Shown piece by piece: positions 42,607 through 53,044 of a stretch of DNA of 64,000 bases (positions within the stretch are counted from its first letter, which is position 1; each line of letters opens with the position of its first letter). The translations under genes and the position numbers were made by a program. The stretch is from Kappaphycus alvarezii (lineage: Eukaryota; Rhodophyta; Florideophyceae; Gigartinales; Solieriaceae). The notes beneath the pieces were generated by a model. That model saw only the letters and a program-made list of their open reading frames with translations, made no database searches and was not told the DNA's origin. The stretch covers positions 62,001 to 126,000 of the forward strand of contig NADL03000768.1 of the NCBI GenBank assembly GCA_002205965.3, in the 5' to 3' direction.

Positions 42607-43121
42607 AATGTTTTGGTCTGCATGGTGGGCACCGCACCCGACGACACGACCGTCAAGTCGTCCTCCTCGCCCAAGACCTCCAGAAGGCGGCCCGTCATCC
42701 GGCTATCGAGCGGCGACAGGGGCTTCACCGCACAAGGCCGGATATCGAGGCAATGGGTAGCAACGGAGGAACGGACTTTTTTGACGTCACGTTCGTCAAT
42801 CCCCTTGCGCCCTCCAATAGGAGAGTGCGTACTTTCAACCCACTCACCTCCCTCAACGCAGCCATCTCCGCCAAACGTAGAAGGTATGAACCACTGCTCG
42901 CGACTGCTACTAGAGGGAGGCTTGTGCCTATCCCAATATCCACCCTTGGAGGCTGGCACCCAGACGCGTACGCGGTGCTAACCGATGTCGCGCGGAACGT
43001 GGCCGTTCGAGCGATGGAGACCTGTGGGATGGTTAGAGCGGTGCTTACCCAAAGGCACGCGGCTGCGGCCGTCATGTCCAACGCGGCATGCCTGCTCGCC
43101 GGCATTGAGCCGGCTCTGTAA
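42607..43121 (+). pseudogene. RT element C-terminal endonuclease-like domain
   Basis: One plus frame reads GGHRTRRHDRQVVLLAQDL from about 42628, then TRPDIEAM and GGTDFFDVTFVNPLAPSNRR (about 42763-42822), GGWHPDAYAVL and ALTQRH-like sequence, and ends CLLAGIEPAL with TAA at 43119-43121. The stretch from 42607 is open without a break. The P-D-I ... D-V-T pattern suggests a restriction-like nuclease fold. It is the cleanest copy of the domain also seen on minus at 26940-27430, and only this domain is left here. Confidence 0.7.
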
Positions 43122-43989
43122 GGAAGGTCATGTACTGTACTGTAGTGTTACCCATCAGCGACGACTTATCCCACATAATGCATTAGCCGCGTGGATATAA
43201 CCGACCACATCTTCCATGCATTAAAATAACCCAAAAATTCCCCCAATGTTTTCTCCTCTAAGGAGACACAAATATAACACGTACAGTTCTGACTTATCTC
43301 ACACGTGTCAATTGTGGACAACGATGGGAATGCAAGTGCGGGACGGAATGATGTCACATATCATTGCATTCGTTCACGAACATTAAGAGCAACGCCTGAG
43401 AGATAGATGTAGTCGGATATGCCTGAGGAAGACGAATGCAATTTCAGTAGGGCAATACGATGAGGATGTAGGGCTGGTATGGAAGTTCGTGGATAGAGAT
43501 ATGAAGACTTGCAACGCGGACCCTCTCCGTTGGATGGAGAGAGGAAAGCCGGGACCTGGTGCCGAATACGTTTGTCCCCTCAGCCATACTACAGCTGAGT
43601 GTGTCTTAACCCTACAACATAACCTACAACAACATGTGGACGTTCCCTCTGCAAGATAAAACTGTACTATATGATGTATTTTTAGACTACATTGCTGAAA
43701 TTCATTTGTTTTCTAGGAATCGTCGGCCGCCTTTTGGCCACATGCATTTTCGGCGTTAGACTGTATAGGCGAAGCGTTAGAGGCGCGTTTGTGAATAGAT
43801 AACAGAACGACCGACACGGACAGTAAGGTAAGATAGTCAACTCAGTAAGTAGCATACCAAGCCTTACTTTCCCAATCCAGCGCAAGCGTTCGGCCGCACA
43901 CTTATCCTATAGCCCCCTCTCAATAGACCTACCGTCATAGAGAACCCCTCTCCACGTGCAATATTGTACTTGCTCGTGGGATTCTCCCG
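43122..43989. other. unassigned, contains dispersed repeat copy 2
   Basis: Positions 43675-43825 match 10815-10965. Nothing else is recognised. Confidence 0.45.
43675..43825 (+). repeat. dispersed repeat, copy 2
   Basis: Same orientation as the copy at 10815-10965. Identity looks high in GGCCGCCTTTTGGCCACATGCA and lower at the ends. Confidence 0.6.
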
Positions 43990-45976
43990 CGCCACTGTAG
44001 AGTTCACTGCCAGTATCAGCGTGTGAATGTGAAGCCGCAGGTCAGTGCGCGGGGTTGCTGGGGTAGGGCCTTCGCTACGGGAAGGGCCAAAAAATCCTCC
44101 GGGCCGAGGTCTGTCCGCAAGTTGAGAAACGGTTCCTCGAGTTCACGGTCGCGGCCGGCGGCACCTATGACGAGTAATACCACGGCGTTTCGGACAGAGC
44201 GGCGCCGGTGAATAACCGAATCCGGTGGGACAGAGGTCTGCTGCATGGTCCCTATGGGTGTCCATGAGCTTATGACAGTGCAAGCAGAGAGGGGCAGGTC
44301 TCGCGGTATGCAGGTAGGCTGAGGTGCCTTCTGGGCATCTCCAACTATTGCCTGTCAGGAACCTGGTAGGGGGATGGGCATCGAAAAAGGCGGCAGCGGG
44401 GCTGTGGTGGAAGGCGTGGCCGTGGATTTGAAGCCGGATCTTACTGCCGCTTTGTTGAGGGGTGGGAAGGCTTGGCCTCCCAGTCCGCGTTATGCCAATG
44501 GAGACGGTTCCGGGCGTCGTACTGCACCGTTGTTAGCTTCATTTGGGTTTTTGGGTGGATGCAGCGAGGACAATGGGGTGAAGGTGTGACAGGGCGGTGG
44601 GACCGAGGTGGCGGTGCGTTGGCGAGTATTGCTGTAGTGGAAAGTCTGAGAGAAACTTGGCGCGTCTTGTGAGGGGTTGGTGGGGCCAATGGATGCGTGT
44701 CTTGCACATGTAGAAAACGTTTTGTCGGAGTGTAGTGAGGGCTCGGTGGAGGGCGGGGAGTGTGCCATCGTCTGCATACCATTGATTAAGAATGATGTTT
44801 GAGTCTTGCGCAAGCTGAAGTAAAATGGCCCTTTTGTTTAGGGAGAACATGAGCATGCTGCCCGGTTCACCTTGTTGGATGCCCTGTGCGCTTGGAATCA
44901 TAGGAAGTTCACGGTTTGGTACGAGAAGCAGGGGTTGCGAGCGGTCATAGACCATGTTGATGAACCGCGCCAGCGTGGCCGTGCGGGTGGGCAAGAGGTT
45001 GGGCAGAGACTTCTTTTCCCCGGGATTGAACGCTTTACAAATATGAATAAGGATGGAGGCGGCTTTGGGGGGGCATGGGGGAGATGGTGATGGAGAGTCC
45101 GCATATCGTGCAAAACGGCATCCATCCAGGCCGTAATCCTACTTGCCGTCTGAGGGTGGGCCAGGAAGTTTCTTGTGTCATCAGTGGCATGAGGAAGAAA
45201 GTCTTTGTAAGGATATGGCGGAGAGCAGCCCCGATAGCGATGGGGCGGACCTTGTCGGATTTTGGCTGCATCGGGAGGAGTGTTAACAGCAGCGATTAGG
45301 GAGAGGACTTCGATCGGAGGATCACCGCAGGCGATGGGATTGACGAATTGGATGACCACGCGTAGGCCGGTAACACTGGCATCTGGAGTGATCTTGGTCA
45401 TGACCAAGAGCTGAAGGGAAGGGCGTGCGGTCGGGCCTGGCAGCAGTTTCACGGGAGATTTCTTGTGCAGCCCAGGAGAGGTCCTCTTCAGCAGCAATAG
45501 GAGGGGGCGGGAGGCAGGACTCAGGAAGCGGGGCTATGGGACGGGGTAGGTTGGGGTAGATTGGAGAGTGCACGGCCTGGATGGTTTCGGGGTGGTTGAT
45601 ATCGACAAGTGGGGCGCTGTGCAGGGAATGCATGGCCTTACCATAGCGCCCATCTCTGCACTGCGCCTTCACGCGGCGGGAGGGCCGAGAGGGGGAGGCC
45701 GAGTTGGCGGATACGGGGCGTTGTTTGGCAAATCAGTCGACCCTGTTATGGTTGGCGGTGATGCATTAGGCCCAGGGCGCTCCCCAGGTTGTCGGTGTGA
45801 GCACGGCGTACGCCATGGAAAAGGACGTTATTCTGAATTTTGCGATGACGCCAGCCTTCCTCACTGCGCAGATTGAGACGTAGGGCGAAAGCGGGGTGCA
45901 TGTGAAGTTGTACGAAGTTGCGTTCATTGAGGTCGTTGTCTCGGGCTGTCGTCGCGTCTGACCATGAGAGCAGCAC
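43990..45976 (-). pseudogene. non-LTR-type reverse transcriptase, N-terminal and palm part
   Basis: Minus frames read in order: an N-terminal region with GRYGKAMHSLHSAPLVDINH (about 45650), then KSDKVRPIAIGAALRHILTK (about 45262-45203), QVGLRPG (about 45140), and the palm with ARFINMVYDRSQPLLL, GIQQGEPGSML (about 44880) and the catalytic YADDGTL (about 44780-44760). Frame changes occur near 45270, 45140, 45000 and 44600. The RT type differs from the one at 49290-51055 and fits the C-terminal domain at 42607-43121, but that piece lies in the opposite orientation next to it. Confidence 0.65.
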
Positions 45977-46244
45977 GATTTAGGTAACGCAGAAGCTACA
46001 ATCTACCTAACTGTGCACAAGTAAACGCGGTCGAGGTGCATTAGGATAGTGCAATACTGCAATAGGTAAGTTAAAATTGCAGGATAATCTGAGAAACTTC
46101 AAACGCAAACCGTTTATGACGTCAAACCCAAAAATATTTCGACTTCAGACAAACTTTATCCGCTTACCTGATGTAGGGCTCGTATTCCCGCATTTCTCGG
46201 AACGCCGCAGACATCCGAATGCCATCAAGATTTCCTGTTACCTG
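45977..46244. other. spacer downstream of EF-G gene
   Basis: About 270 bases with no gene, probably holding the EF-G 3' untranslated region. No polyadenylation signal stands out. Confidence 0.4.
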
Positions 46245-48628
46245 CTACTCCGCTGCCATGGTTTTTCCATAGCTTGCAGATATTTCAGCCTCAATATTCA
46301 TCGGAACGTAATCGTACCCGTGCAGAACCATGCTATAATTGGCTCTCCCCTTCGTCATTGAGCGGAGGTTGCTCACGTACGAAAATAATTCGCTCAGAGG
46401 AACATTCGCATGCACTGTTTTTGCTTTGCCCCTCTCCCCTAATCCCTGGATGCTGCCTCGGCGGGACTGAATGTCCCCATAACGTCTCCCAAGTGGTCCT
46501 CAGGTGTGATTACTTCTACACTCATGATCGGCTCCATGAGCCGCGGAACACATTTCCGAATTCCGTCACGAAATGCCGCACGACTCGCTAATTCAAAAGC
46601 CAGGACGGAGGAGTCGACGTCATGAAACGCTCCATCGATGAGCTTCGCACGAACGTTGAGCATTGGAAACCCAGCAATGATGCCATTCCCAATCTCCAGT
46701 TCGAGTCCTTTCCGAACACCAGGAATGTACTCCTTCGGGACTGCGCCACCCTTGATTTCGGATATAAATTCGAAATCCACATTATCCTTACCTTGATCCG
46801 CTCCATCAGACGATAGGTCAACAGGCGAAAACTCGAGCACAACTCGTGCGAACTGGCCGCTACCACCGGATTGCTTCTTATGCGTATAGTCAATTGTGTT
46901 TGACTTCGTAATGGTCTCTCGGTAACTTACAGAGGGTGCTCCAACTGTGCAGTCTACTTTGAATTCCCTTCTCATACGATCCACGATTATCTCCAAGTGC
47001 AACTCTCCCATGCCCTCGATAATGGTCTGATTGCTTTCTTCATCGCGGGAAAAGCGAAAACTCGGGTCCTCTTGGGCCAGTTTCACTAGCGCCTCACCCA
47101 TTTTTTCAGTGTCTGCCTTTGTCTTAGGCTCCACGGCTACCTTTATCACTGGCTCCGGAAACTCCATTTTTTCCAAAATAACTTGGTCCTGTGGCATGCA
47201 CAACGTATCCCCAGTCGTTGTGTCTTTTAAGCCCGCGATTGCCACAATATCCCCCGCCCGGGCCTCCTTCACATCCTCGCGGTCATTTGCATGCATAAGT
47301 AGCATTCGTCCAATACGTTCTTTTTTCCCTTTGACCGTATTAATCACTGTTTCACCAGTTTTTAACACACCTGAGTAAACTCGGGTAAACGTGAGGCTAC
47401 CCACAAAGGGGTCAGTGGCGATCTTGAAGGCGAGTGCTGAAAACGGAGCATTATCAGACGATTCCCTGACGACTACGTCCCCACTCTCGGCGTCTGTTCC
47501 TTTGATGGCTTCAACGTCAACTGGGCTAGGCATATAATCAATGATAGCGTCAAGCAGCGGCTGCACACCCTTGTTCTTGAAGGCCGTTCCGCAAGTGACA
47601 GGAACAAAAGATCCCGCCATAGTGCCCTTCCGAATACAACTCCGCAGAGTCTCCACTGACACATTGTCTCCATCCAAGTACGCTCCCAACACGTCATCAT
47701 CTTGTTCTACAGCTAGTTCAACTAACCTTTCGTGATACTCGGTAGCTTGCTCCCGTAGGTTTTCCGGAATGTCATCGAATCGAAACCCTGCCCCTAGGCT
47801 GTCATCTTCCCAGATAATTGCACGCATCTCCACCAAGTCTACCACCCCAATAAACTCATTTTCTGATCCAATGGGCAGTTGAAGCACAGCGGGAACAGCA
47901 TCCAAATTGTCTTCTATCATTTTTACGGTCATGAAGAAGTCAGCTCCTGTCCGATCCATTTTGTTACAAAAGCACATCCGCGGAACGTCATACTTATTTG
48001 CTTGACGCCAAACAGTCTCGGTCTGCGGCTCTACTCCCGACACAGAGTCAAACACGGCAACCGCACCATCGAGCACTCGCAACGACCGTTCAACTTCAAT
48101 AGAGAAGTCCACGTGCCCTGGAGTATCAATGATATTGATACGATGATCGCGCCAAAACGTTGTCGTAGCTGCGCTAGTAATTGTGATCCCCCGCTCCTGC
48201 TCTTGCTCCATCCAGTCCATAGTCGCAGCACCATCATGCACCTCACCTATCTTGTAGCTCTTTCCAGTGTAGTACAGGATGCGTTCTGTAGTGGTAGTCT
48301 TCCCAGCGTCGATATGCGCCATAATACCAACGTTACGAGTCTCTTCAAGGGGAGTCTCCCTCCCCATTCTTAAGATACGAGCCGCAGATCGTTGCGGGAT
48401 GCGGGCTCTCTCATGACGTAGGGATGCCCGGTTACCATAGCCAGCTCCGATCCATGTTGTTGTAAAGGACCCTGCTCCTGACTTTGGGGTGGGGAGGAAT
48501 ATGGTGTGGGTCGAAAATGTAGGAGAAGACGCAAACGTGGGAAAATTCGAGCGACCACCCATTCTTGAAGAAATACTATTCGAGTTAGACCGCAGAAAGA
48601 ACTTGCTCTTATCGCCCAATAATGTCAA
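46245..48628 (-). CDS. organellar (plastid-type) elongation factor G, one-base frame break near 3' end
   Basis: This GTPase moves tRNAs and mRNA through the organellar ribosome after peptide bond formation. From ATG 48628 the open frame runs 729 codons to 46439 without an intron. After about 90 residues rich in Ser, Thr and Arg (a probable transit peptide) come the P-loop AHIDAGKT (104-111), switch RGITI (146-150), DTPGH (168-172) and NKMD (222-225), then domains II-IV including [10 protein letters not shown]. The open frame ends at GDVMG plus 12 alien residues. The other frame carries a normal end ([29 protein letters not shown]) to TAG at 46245-46247. One G is missing from the run at 46475-46478, so the protein is probably about 793 residues. 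Wording resembles plant chloroplast EF-G most, but mitochondrial targeting cannot be excluded. Confidence 0.93.
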
Positions 48629-49289
48629 CTCCGCGGTTTGGGCGCGGAGGTTAAATTGCCGATGAAAAGTGTGAGTGAGCAGCGGCTAGAAATACGTGAT
48701 TCTTCTGCTGCCAAATCTGTGGTGGTAAAATGCAACCGCATCTGGATTAGAATGGCCCACGAAATTTACACCAAGTGTTGAACGTACAGTTCTGAGTTGG
48801 CGCAGCTACCAAACCTTGTTTATTGAATAAAATTATGCAAATGGTAAATGACGCTCTTTTGTGATACGTAATGGTACTGTACAGTACTGTATGATGGATG
48901 GGACTTAGCTGTCCTCCGCACTCCGCATTTAAACCTCATTGAACGGCACAGTTCTTTTAGTTTCCCGCTTTAGCGATTTGGTCTGGTATGGTACAGGAAA
49001 AGCGGAAAAATGGGGGTGTTACAGTTCTCCTTCTTTTTTTTTTTTAAAAAGTTTTAATACGCTCGTTTGCTGTAGGGTCAGCGATTTGGGCCAATGGGCT
49101 GGTGCCAAGCTGGCATGGCACTGCGCCCATTGGCCCCGATTCTAAGGTATGCTGGCTGTACTTTTCAGTGCAGCTGGCTACAGTACCCAATATCTGAATG
49201 CAGCGCCACAGCGCCACCTAACGCCCCCATCCCCAGTGGACTCGTTGGCCCCCGAAATGACAAATTAGGGTAGCCCAATGCAGTACCTG
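48629..49289. other. intergenic region upstream of EF-G
   Basis: Presumably holds the EF-G promoter. No TATA box is evident within 60 bases of the start. A palindromic TACTGTACAGTACTGTA block lies at 48873-48889 and a T/A-rich hinge at 49035-49052. No gene is seen. Confidence 0.4.
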
Positions 49290-51055
49290 TGACCTCGCAA
49301 CCTCCCTACCATCAATTCACATTCTCCTCGCCACCACCAACCCAGACATCCTAAACGTCACGGAGATCCGTACTGACGCAGCGCCTCTATTGTGCCGAGT
49401 CTGGCCTCAGGCAACCGTCTAACAGATCCCCCCACGCCGCACCACCATAAACGCTCCCCCCGCGGCGGCGTTGCAATCGCAGTAAGACCTGGGCTCCCCC
49501 CTCTTGGACACAATAGCCAACCCAAGGGGACGCTCACTTGTGAGAACAGTCCAGGACACACGATTCAAGATATTCGCGTCTACCCAACCCTCATTCCATC
49601 CACGAGGGACACCAGGCTCAAGCAACCTAGATATCTTCATTTCCTCCGACCACCTACACTGCACCACCCGCACAGACAGCTGGACCAGCTGCTCAGATCA
49701 CCAACCTCTACTAGCGACGTCCACCCGAACCCTCCTGACCAACACTAAGACGACCCCCAGGAGGATAACGAAATCAATGCTCACCACCCCGACGATCCAG
49801 AGGAAGCAGCGGAAACCTACAAACGCTCCCTGCCACCATTTATGGACGCGCTCTCCAACTGCACTGCGATAACCGCCCCTGCCATGTACGATCGTGTCAC
49901 ACGAGCCATCACTGAACCATGGCAAGAGATCGCAAACCGCCGACCGCACCGATTCAAACCGTTCTGGACCCACTCATTGGATGCGCTAGCGGCCAAACGC
50001 AACAAGGCATATAAGAAAGCAAAACGTACTGGAATACATGCGGATTACCTCGAGTTCAAAAGACTCCAGCCCGTTGTCCGGCAACAAGTCCGAAGAGAGA
50101 GACGATGGTTCCAGAAGCGAACCCTGCTCCGCCTCACAGACCTCCCCAACGAACAATGTACAAGATCAGTAGCAACTGATCGACGGCAGACCGCCAGGAG
50201 GAAAGCGGACCAACAACGCAACGGACGCCAGCTCTCCCCACGTGACTTCACTATCTACATGGGCACCGCCCATAATCAGGAACAACCTCCGATACAATAC
50301 AGAGCTCCACTCCCCCACCGGCGCTTGAACAAGATATCCTCAACTACATTTTCACCGCGCCACGGGGCAAAGCAGTAGGCAATGATGGGATACACATTGG
50401 GATGATGAAGATAGAGCCCGTTCTCTTCGCCACTTTGCTGTACACATGGTGGACGACAATAGGCCGAACACTCCACTACCCCCAGGACTGGGCCACCGGC
50501 ACCCTGATCCCGCTCCACAAACGCGAGGACCAACAAACTCCAGCGAATTACCGCCCACTTTGCCTCTTATCGCACTGCCGGAAAGCCATCGAAGGAGGTC
50601 TCGCCTCTTACCTAGCCGACCTCACAGGCCTCCATTCAATGCAATTTGGCTTCCAAAGAAGAATAGGCCCCTCCACGCTCTCATAGCCACGGAAGCAGCC
50701 GTAACACAAGGGGACCGCTGGCTCGCTGCGCTAGATATGCTCAAGACCTATGACAGGGTCAACCGTCAACTGCTCTTACATGACTGCGGACGCATGCTCC
50801 CCTACTGGCCTTACGTACAGGGCTTCCGGGCTCGAAAGAGTGGCTCTACTGTGCGCCATGTCCCGGACTACAAATTCGCATTGAGGCCCGACAATTTTCG
50901 CAGTGGCTTCGATATCACTGCCAAGTCCTGCTGTTTGCTCTTGGCACACCATGCCCAAGAGCAAATTGCCCTCACACGCGGAACGTCTATGGTGACCACC
51001 TCCGCCACTGCCTGCATGGCCCCTACAGGAGCGTCCGTCACGACCGGCAAGTGAA
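49290..51055 (+). pseudogene. LINE-type element: APE endonuclease and RT, internally deleted
   Basis: Plus frames read in order: an endonuclease/exonuclease/phosphatase region with GGVAIAVRPGLP (about 49463-49498), VQDTRFKIFAS and GSSNLDIFISSD, then SCSDHQPLLA with the catalytic Ser-Asp-His (about 49698-49727). A basic linker follows (RRERRWFQKRTLLRL). The RT starts with GKAVGNDGIHIGMMK (about 50372) and continues with PANYRPLCLLSHCRKAIE (about 50541-50594), MQFGFQRRIGP and ALDMLKTYDRV (about 50731-50763), the first catalytic Asp region. After about 50850 the sequence changes to a C-terminal region with YGDHLRHC and RSVRHDRQVNLLATDL, the same words found at 27430 and 42630. The YxDD part of RT is missing. 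Confidence 0.75.
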
Positions 51056-51346
51056 TCTGTTGGCCACGGACCTGGGTCAGTATGATGACTCCGCTTCTTG
51101 AGCCGAACGTATATTTCAAATTTGAAATGTTTGGGTGGGTTACATTTAATGTACATTTAATGTAAACCACCCAAACAGAAATCTAATGTACATTTCATGA
51201 AAACCACCCAAACGTTTCCACTCTACGAATTGTTCGTGGTGAAATTTCTTGCAGCATTACAGTGTAGTGTGTGCACAAATTTGGGCCACATAAATTCTGT
51301 TTGGCTACAATACTGGCGATGGCACTGGGAAGAACTATCTACTGTA
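51056..51346. other. spacer with inverted repeat
   Basis: Contains the hairpin at 51130-51175 and a third half-copy of its arm near 51200. No gene. Confidence 0.5.
51130..51175. repeat. inverted repeat (17-bp arms)
   Basis: Arm 51130-51146 (TTTGGGTGGGTTACATT) pairs with 51159-51175 at 16 of 17 positions, with a 12-base loop that is itself palindromic around TGTACA. AACCACCCAAACG recurs at about 51203-51215. It could be the end of a small inverted-repeat element. Confidence 0.6.
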
Positions 51347-51533
51347 CAGTGCGGTGCAAAAGTATAGACTCAAATGAATTGAGAAAAATATTAAAATAAG
51401 CCAGATATATTGTGTACCACAAAAAACGTCTTTAAAAGCTGAGTAGAACAGCAGCATTTTTTTAAAAGAAAACAAAAGACAGTACGTGCGGGAATAAAAA
51501 CTGTGATTTTACCGGTGCAAAAGTATAGACTCG
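51347..51533 (+). repeat. Tc1/mariner left terminal inverted repeat
   Basis: About 187 bases matching the complement of the right end. It holds the outer and inner direct repeats 161 bases apart. Confidence 0.9.
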
Positions 51534-51570
51534 ATCACATTTATTCTCAAACAATAAGCCTTTAGAGGTC

Positions 51571-52567
51571 TTAATATGGAATTTTTGCCCCACAACGGCT
51601 AACAACAGATAAAATGCGACGTTTCATTGATTTCACCAGATTATGCAGGAGCTCTCCAGAAATGAGGGACCACTCCTTGAGAATCGCCTCTTTCAAATCT
51701 ACCAAGGATGAAAACTGCTTTCCATCCAGGTAAACCCGGCGAGCGAGGATCCCCGATAGGTTCTCGATCGGGTTCAAGTCAGGAGCCCTTGATGGCCATT
51801 CCAAAACATTGACAGAGTTTTCATTAAACCAGGCCTTGGTAGAGTTAGAAACATGAATCGGACAGTTGTCTTGTTGAAATGTCCAAGATTCGCCATGTGT
51901 CATGGCAGCCCATGGCAACAAATGATTCTTGAGAACCTCTTGATACCTTGTAGAGTTCATTCGGCCATCAACGAAGACAAGATCACAAGTTCCGTAGTAA
52001 GAAAAACACCCCCAAACCATGAGACCACCACCACCTTGCTGACGCTTACTGTAAATACGTTCTTCAGTGCCTAGTTGATGCCAGTAGTATGCGCAACCAT
52101 CGGGCCATCCATGTTGAACTTCTTCTCGTCAGAAAAAATGACTTGCTTCCAAAAAGAATGATCATGCTCTCCTTTCTCCATGCACCAGTTCAATCTCTCC
52201 TTTTTGTGATGTTCTGTAAGATAGAGAGTAGTCCTCATTTTTTTGTAAGCCAGCTCAGGGCTACTTTGCAGTACTCTTAAGACGCTATGCTTCGAAACGT
52301 GAAGCTGCAAGTCTTGTCTGATGCGATTGGAACTGTGTCCAGATCGTTTTGCTTCTCGAACGATTTGCCTCCTCGCGGCGGGTGATATCTTGGATGGGCG
52401 ACCACTTCTTTTTTGGATCCATAAGACTTAGGATTCTTGAGAAAGCGTGCAACGACGGTTTGAGAGCGCTTCAACTGATCGGAGATCTGCCTTGTGGTAA
52501 GTTTGGCATTGCGGAAGGCTAAAATTGATGCTTGCTCTTCTGCAGTGAGTTGCCTTTGCCGCGGCAT
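51571..52567 (-). pseudogene. Tc1/mariner DD34E transposase, two one-base breaks
   Basis: The enzyme cuts and pastes the element at TA sites. On minus from ATG 52567: MPRQRQLTAEEQASILAFRN and a first helix-turn-helix (TTRQISDQLKRSQTVVARFL), a GRPSKISPAARRQ linker with second HTH in another frame, the catalytic region IFSDEKKFNMDG (first Asp, about 52120), QQDNCPIH (second Asp, about 51850) and SRAPDLNPIEN (Glu, about 51768), ending GAKIPY. The frame breaks at an A6 run near 52413 and at a CCC near 52099, and one added base at each would restore a protein of about 330 residues. The catalytic triad is intact. Confidence 0.9.
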
Positions 52568-52683
52568 GATTGCAATGCATTGAAACGCAACGGATGCCTG
52601 GGGAGAGGTGAGGAGAGTCGTTTGGTATGCATTTGTTCATTCTGTTTGCATTTCCCGCCACCTGACAATCTCAAACATTTCTT

Positions 52684-52870
52684 GAGTCTATACTTTTGCA
52701 CCGGTAAAATCACGTTTTTTATTCCCATACGTACTGTCTTTTGTTTTCTTTAAAAAAAAATGCTGCTGCTCTACTCAGCTTTTAAAGACGTTTTTTGTGG
52801 TACACAATATATCTGGCTTATTTTAATATTTTTCTCAATTCATTTGAGTCTATACTTTTGCACCGCACTG
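52684..52870 (-). repeat. Tc1/mariner right terminal inverted repeat
   Basis: Complement of the left repeat with few differences. It carries the inner and outer copies of the 19-mer. Confidence 0.9.
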
Positions 52871-53044
52871 TATTTTGGTACTGTAGGGCAACTTTTTAAA
52901 GGAAATAGTTAATCTCAGTACTGTTTGGTAAGGTTTGGATAATTCGGGCTGTCTATATACACCCCGATCCGAGCCTAAGGTCTGCTCACCGGGGAAGACC
53001 AACAACAGTTCAACCAGAAAATATAGTAAGAGGGGGTCCACGTG

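Larger units (their letters stand above)
51347..52870 (-). mobile_element. Tc1/mariner element with IR/DR ends, flanked by TA
   Basis: The 1,524-bp element begins CAGTGCGGTGC and ends with its complement, and TA flanks it at 51345-51346 and 52871-52872. The terminal inverted repeats are about 186-190 bp and almost identical. The 19-mer GGTGCAAAAGTATAGACTC occurs at both ends of each inverted repeat (51353-51371, 51514-51532, and complements at 52684-52702 and 52846-52864). Such IR/DR layouts mark transposase binding sites in Tc1-like elements such as Sleeping Beauty. Both ends and the TA duplication are intact. Confidence 0.95.

Noticed and set aside
42537-43105. Minus-strand open frames opposite the nuclease-like domain
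   Set aside because: They are shadows of the plus-strand domain, which matches the independent copy at 26940-27430.
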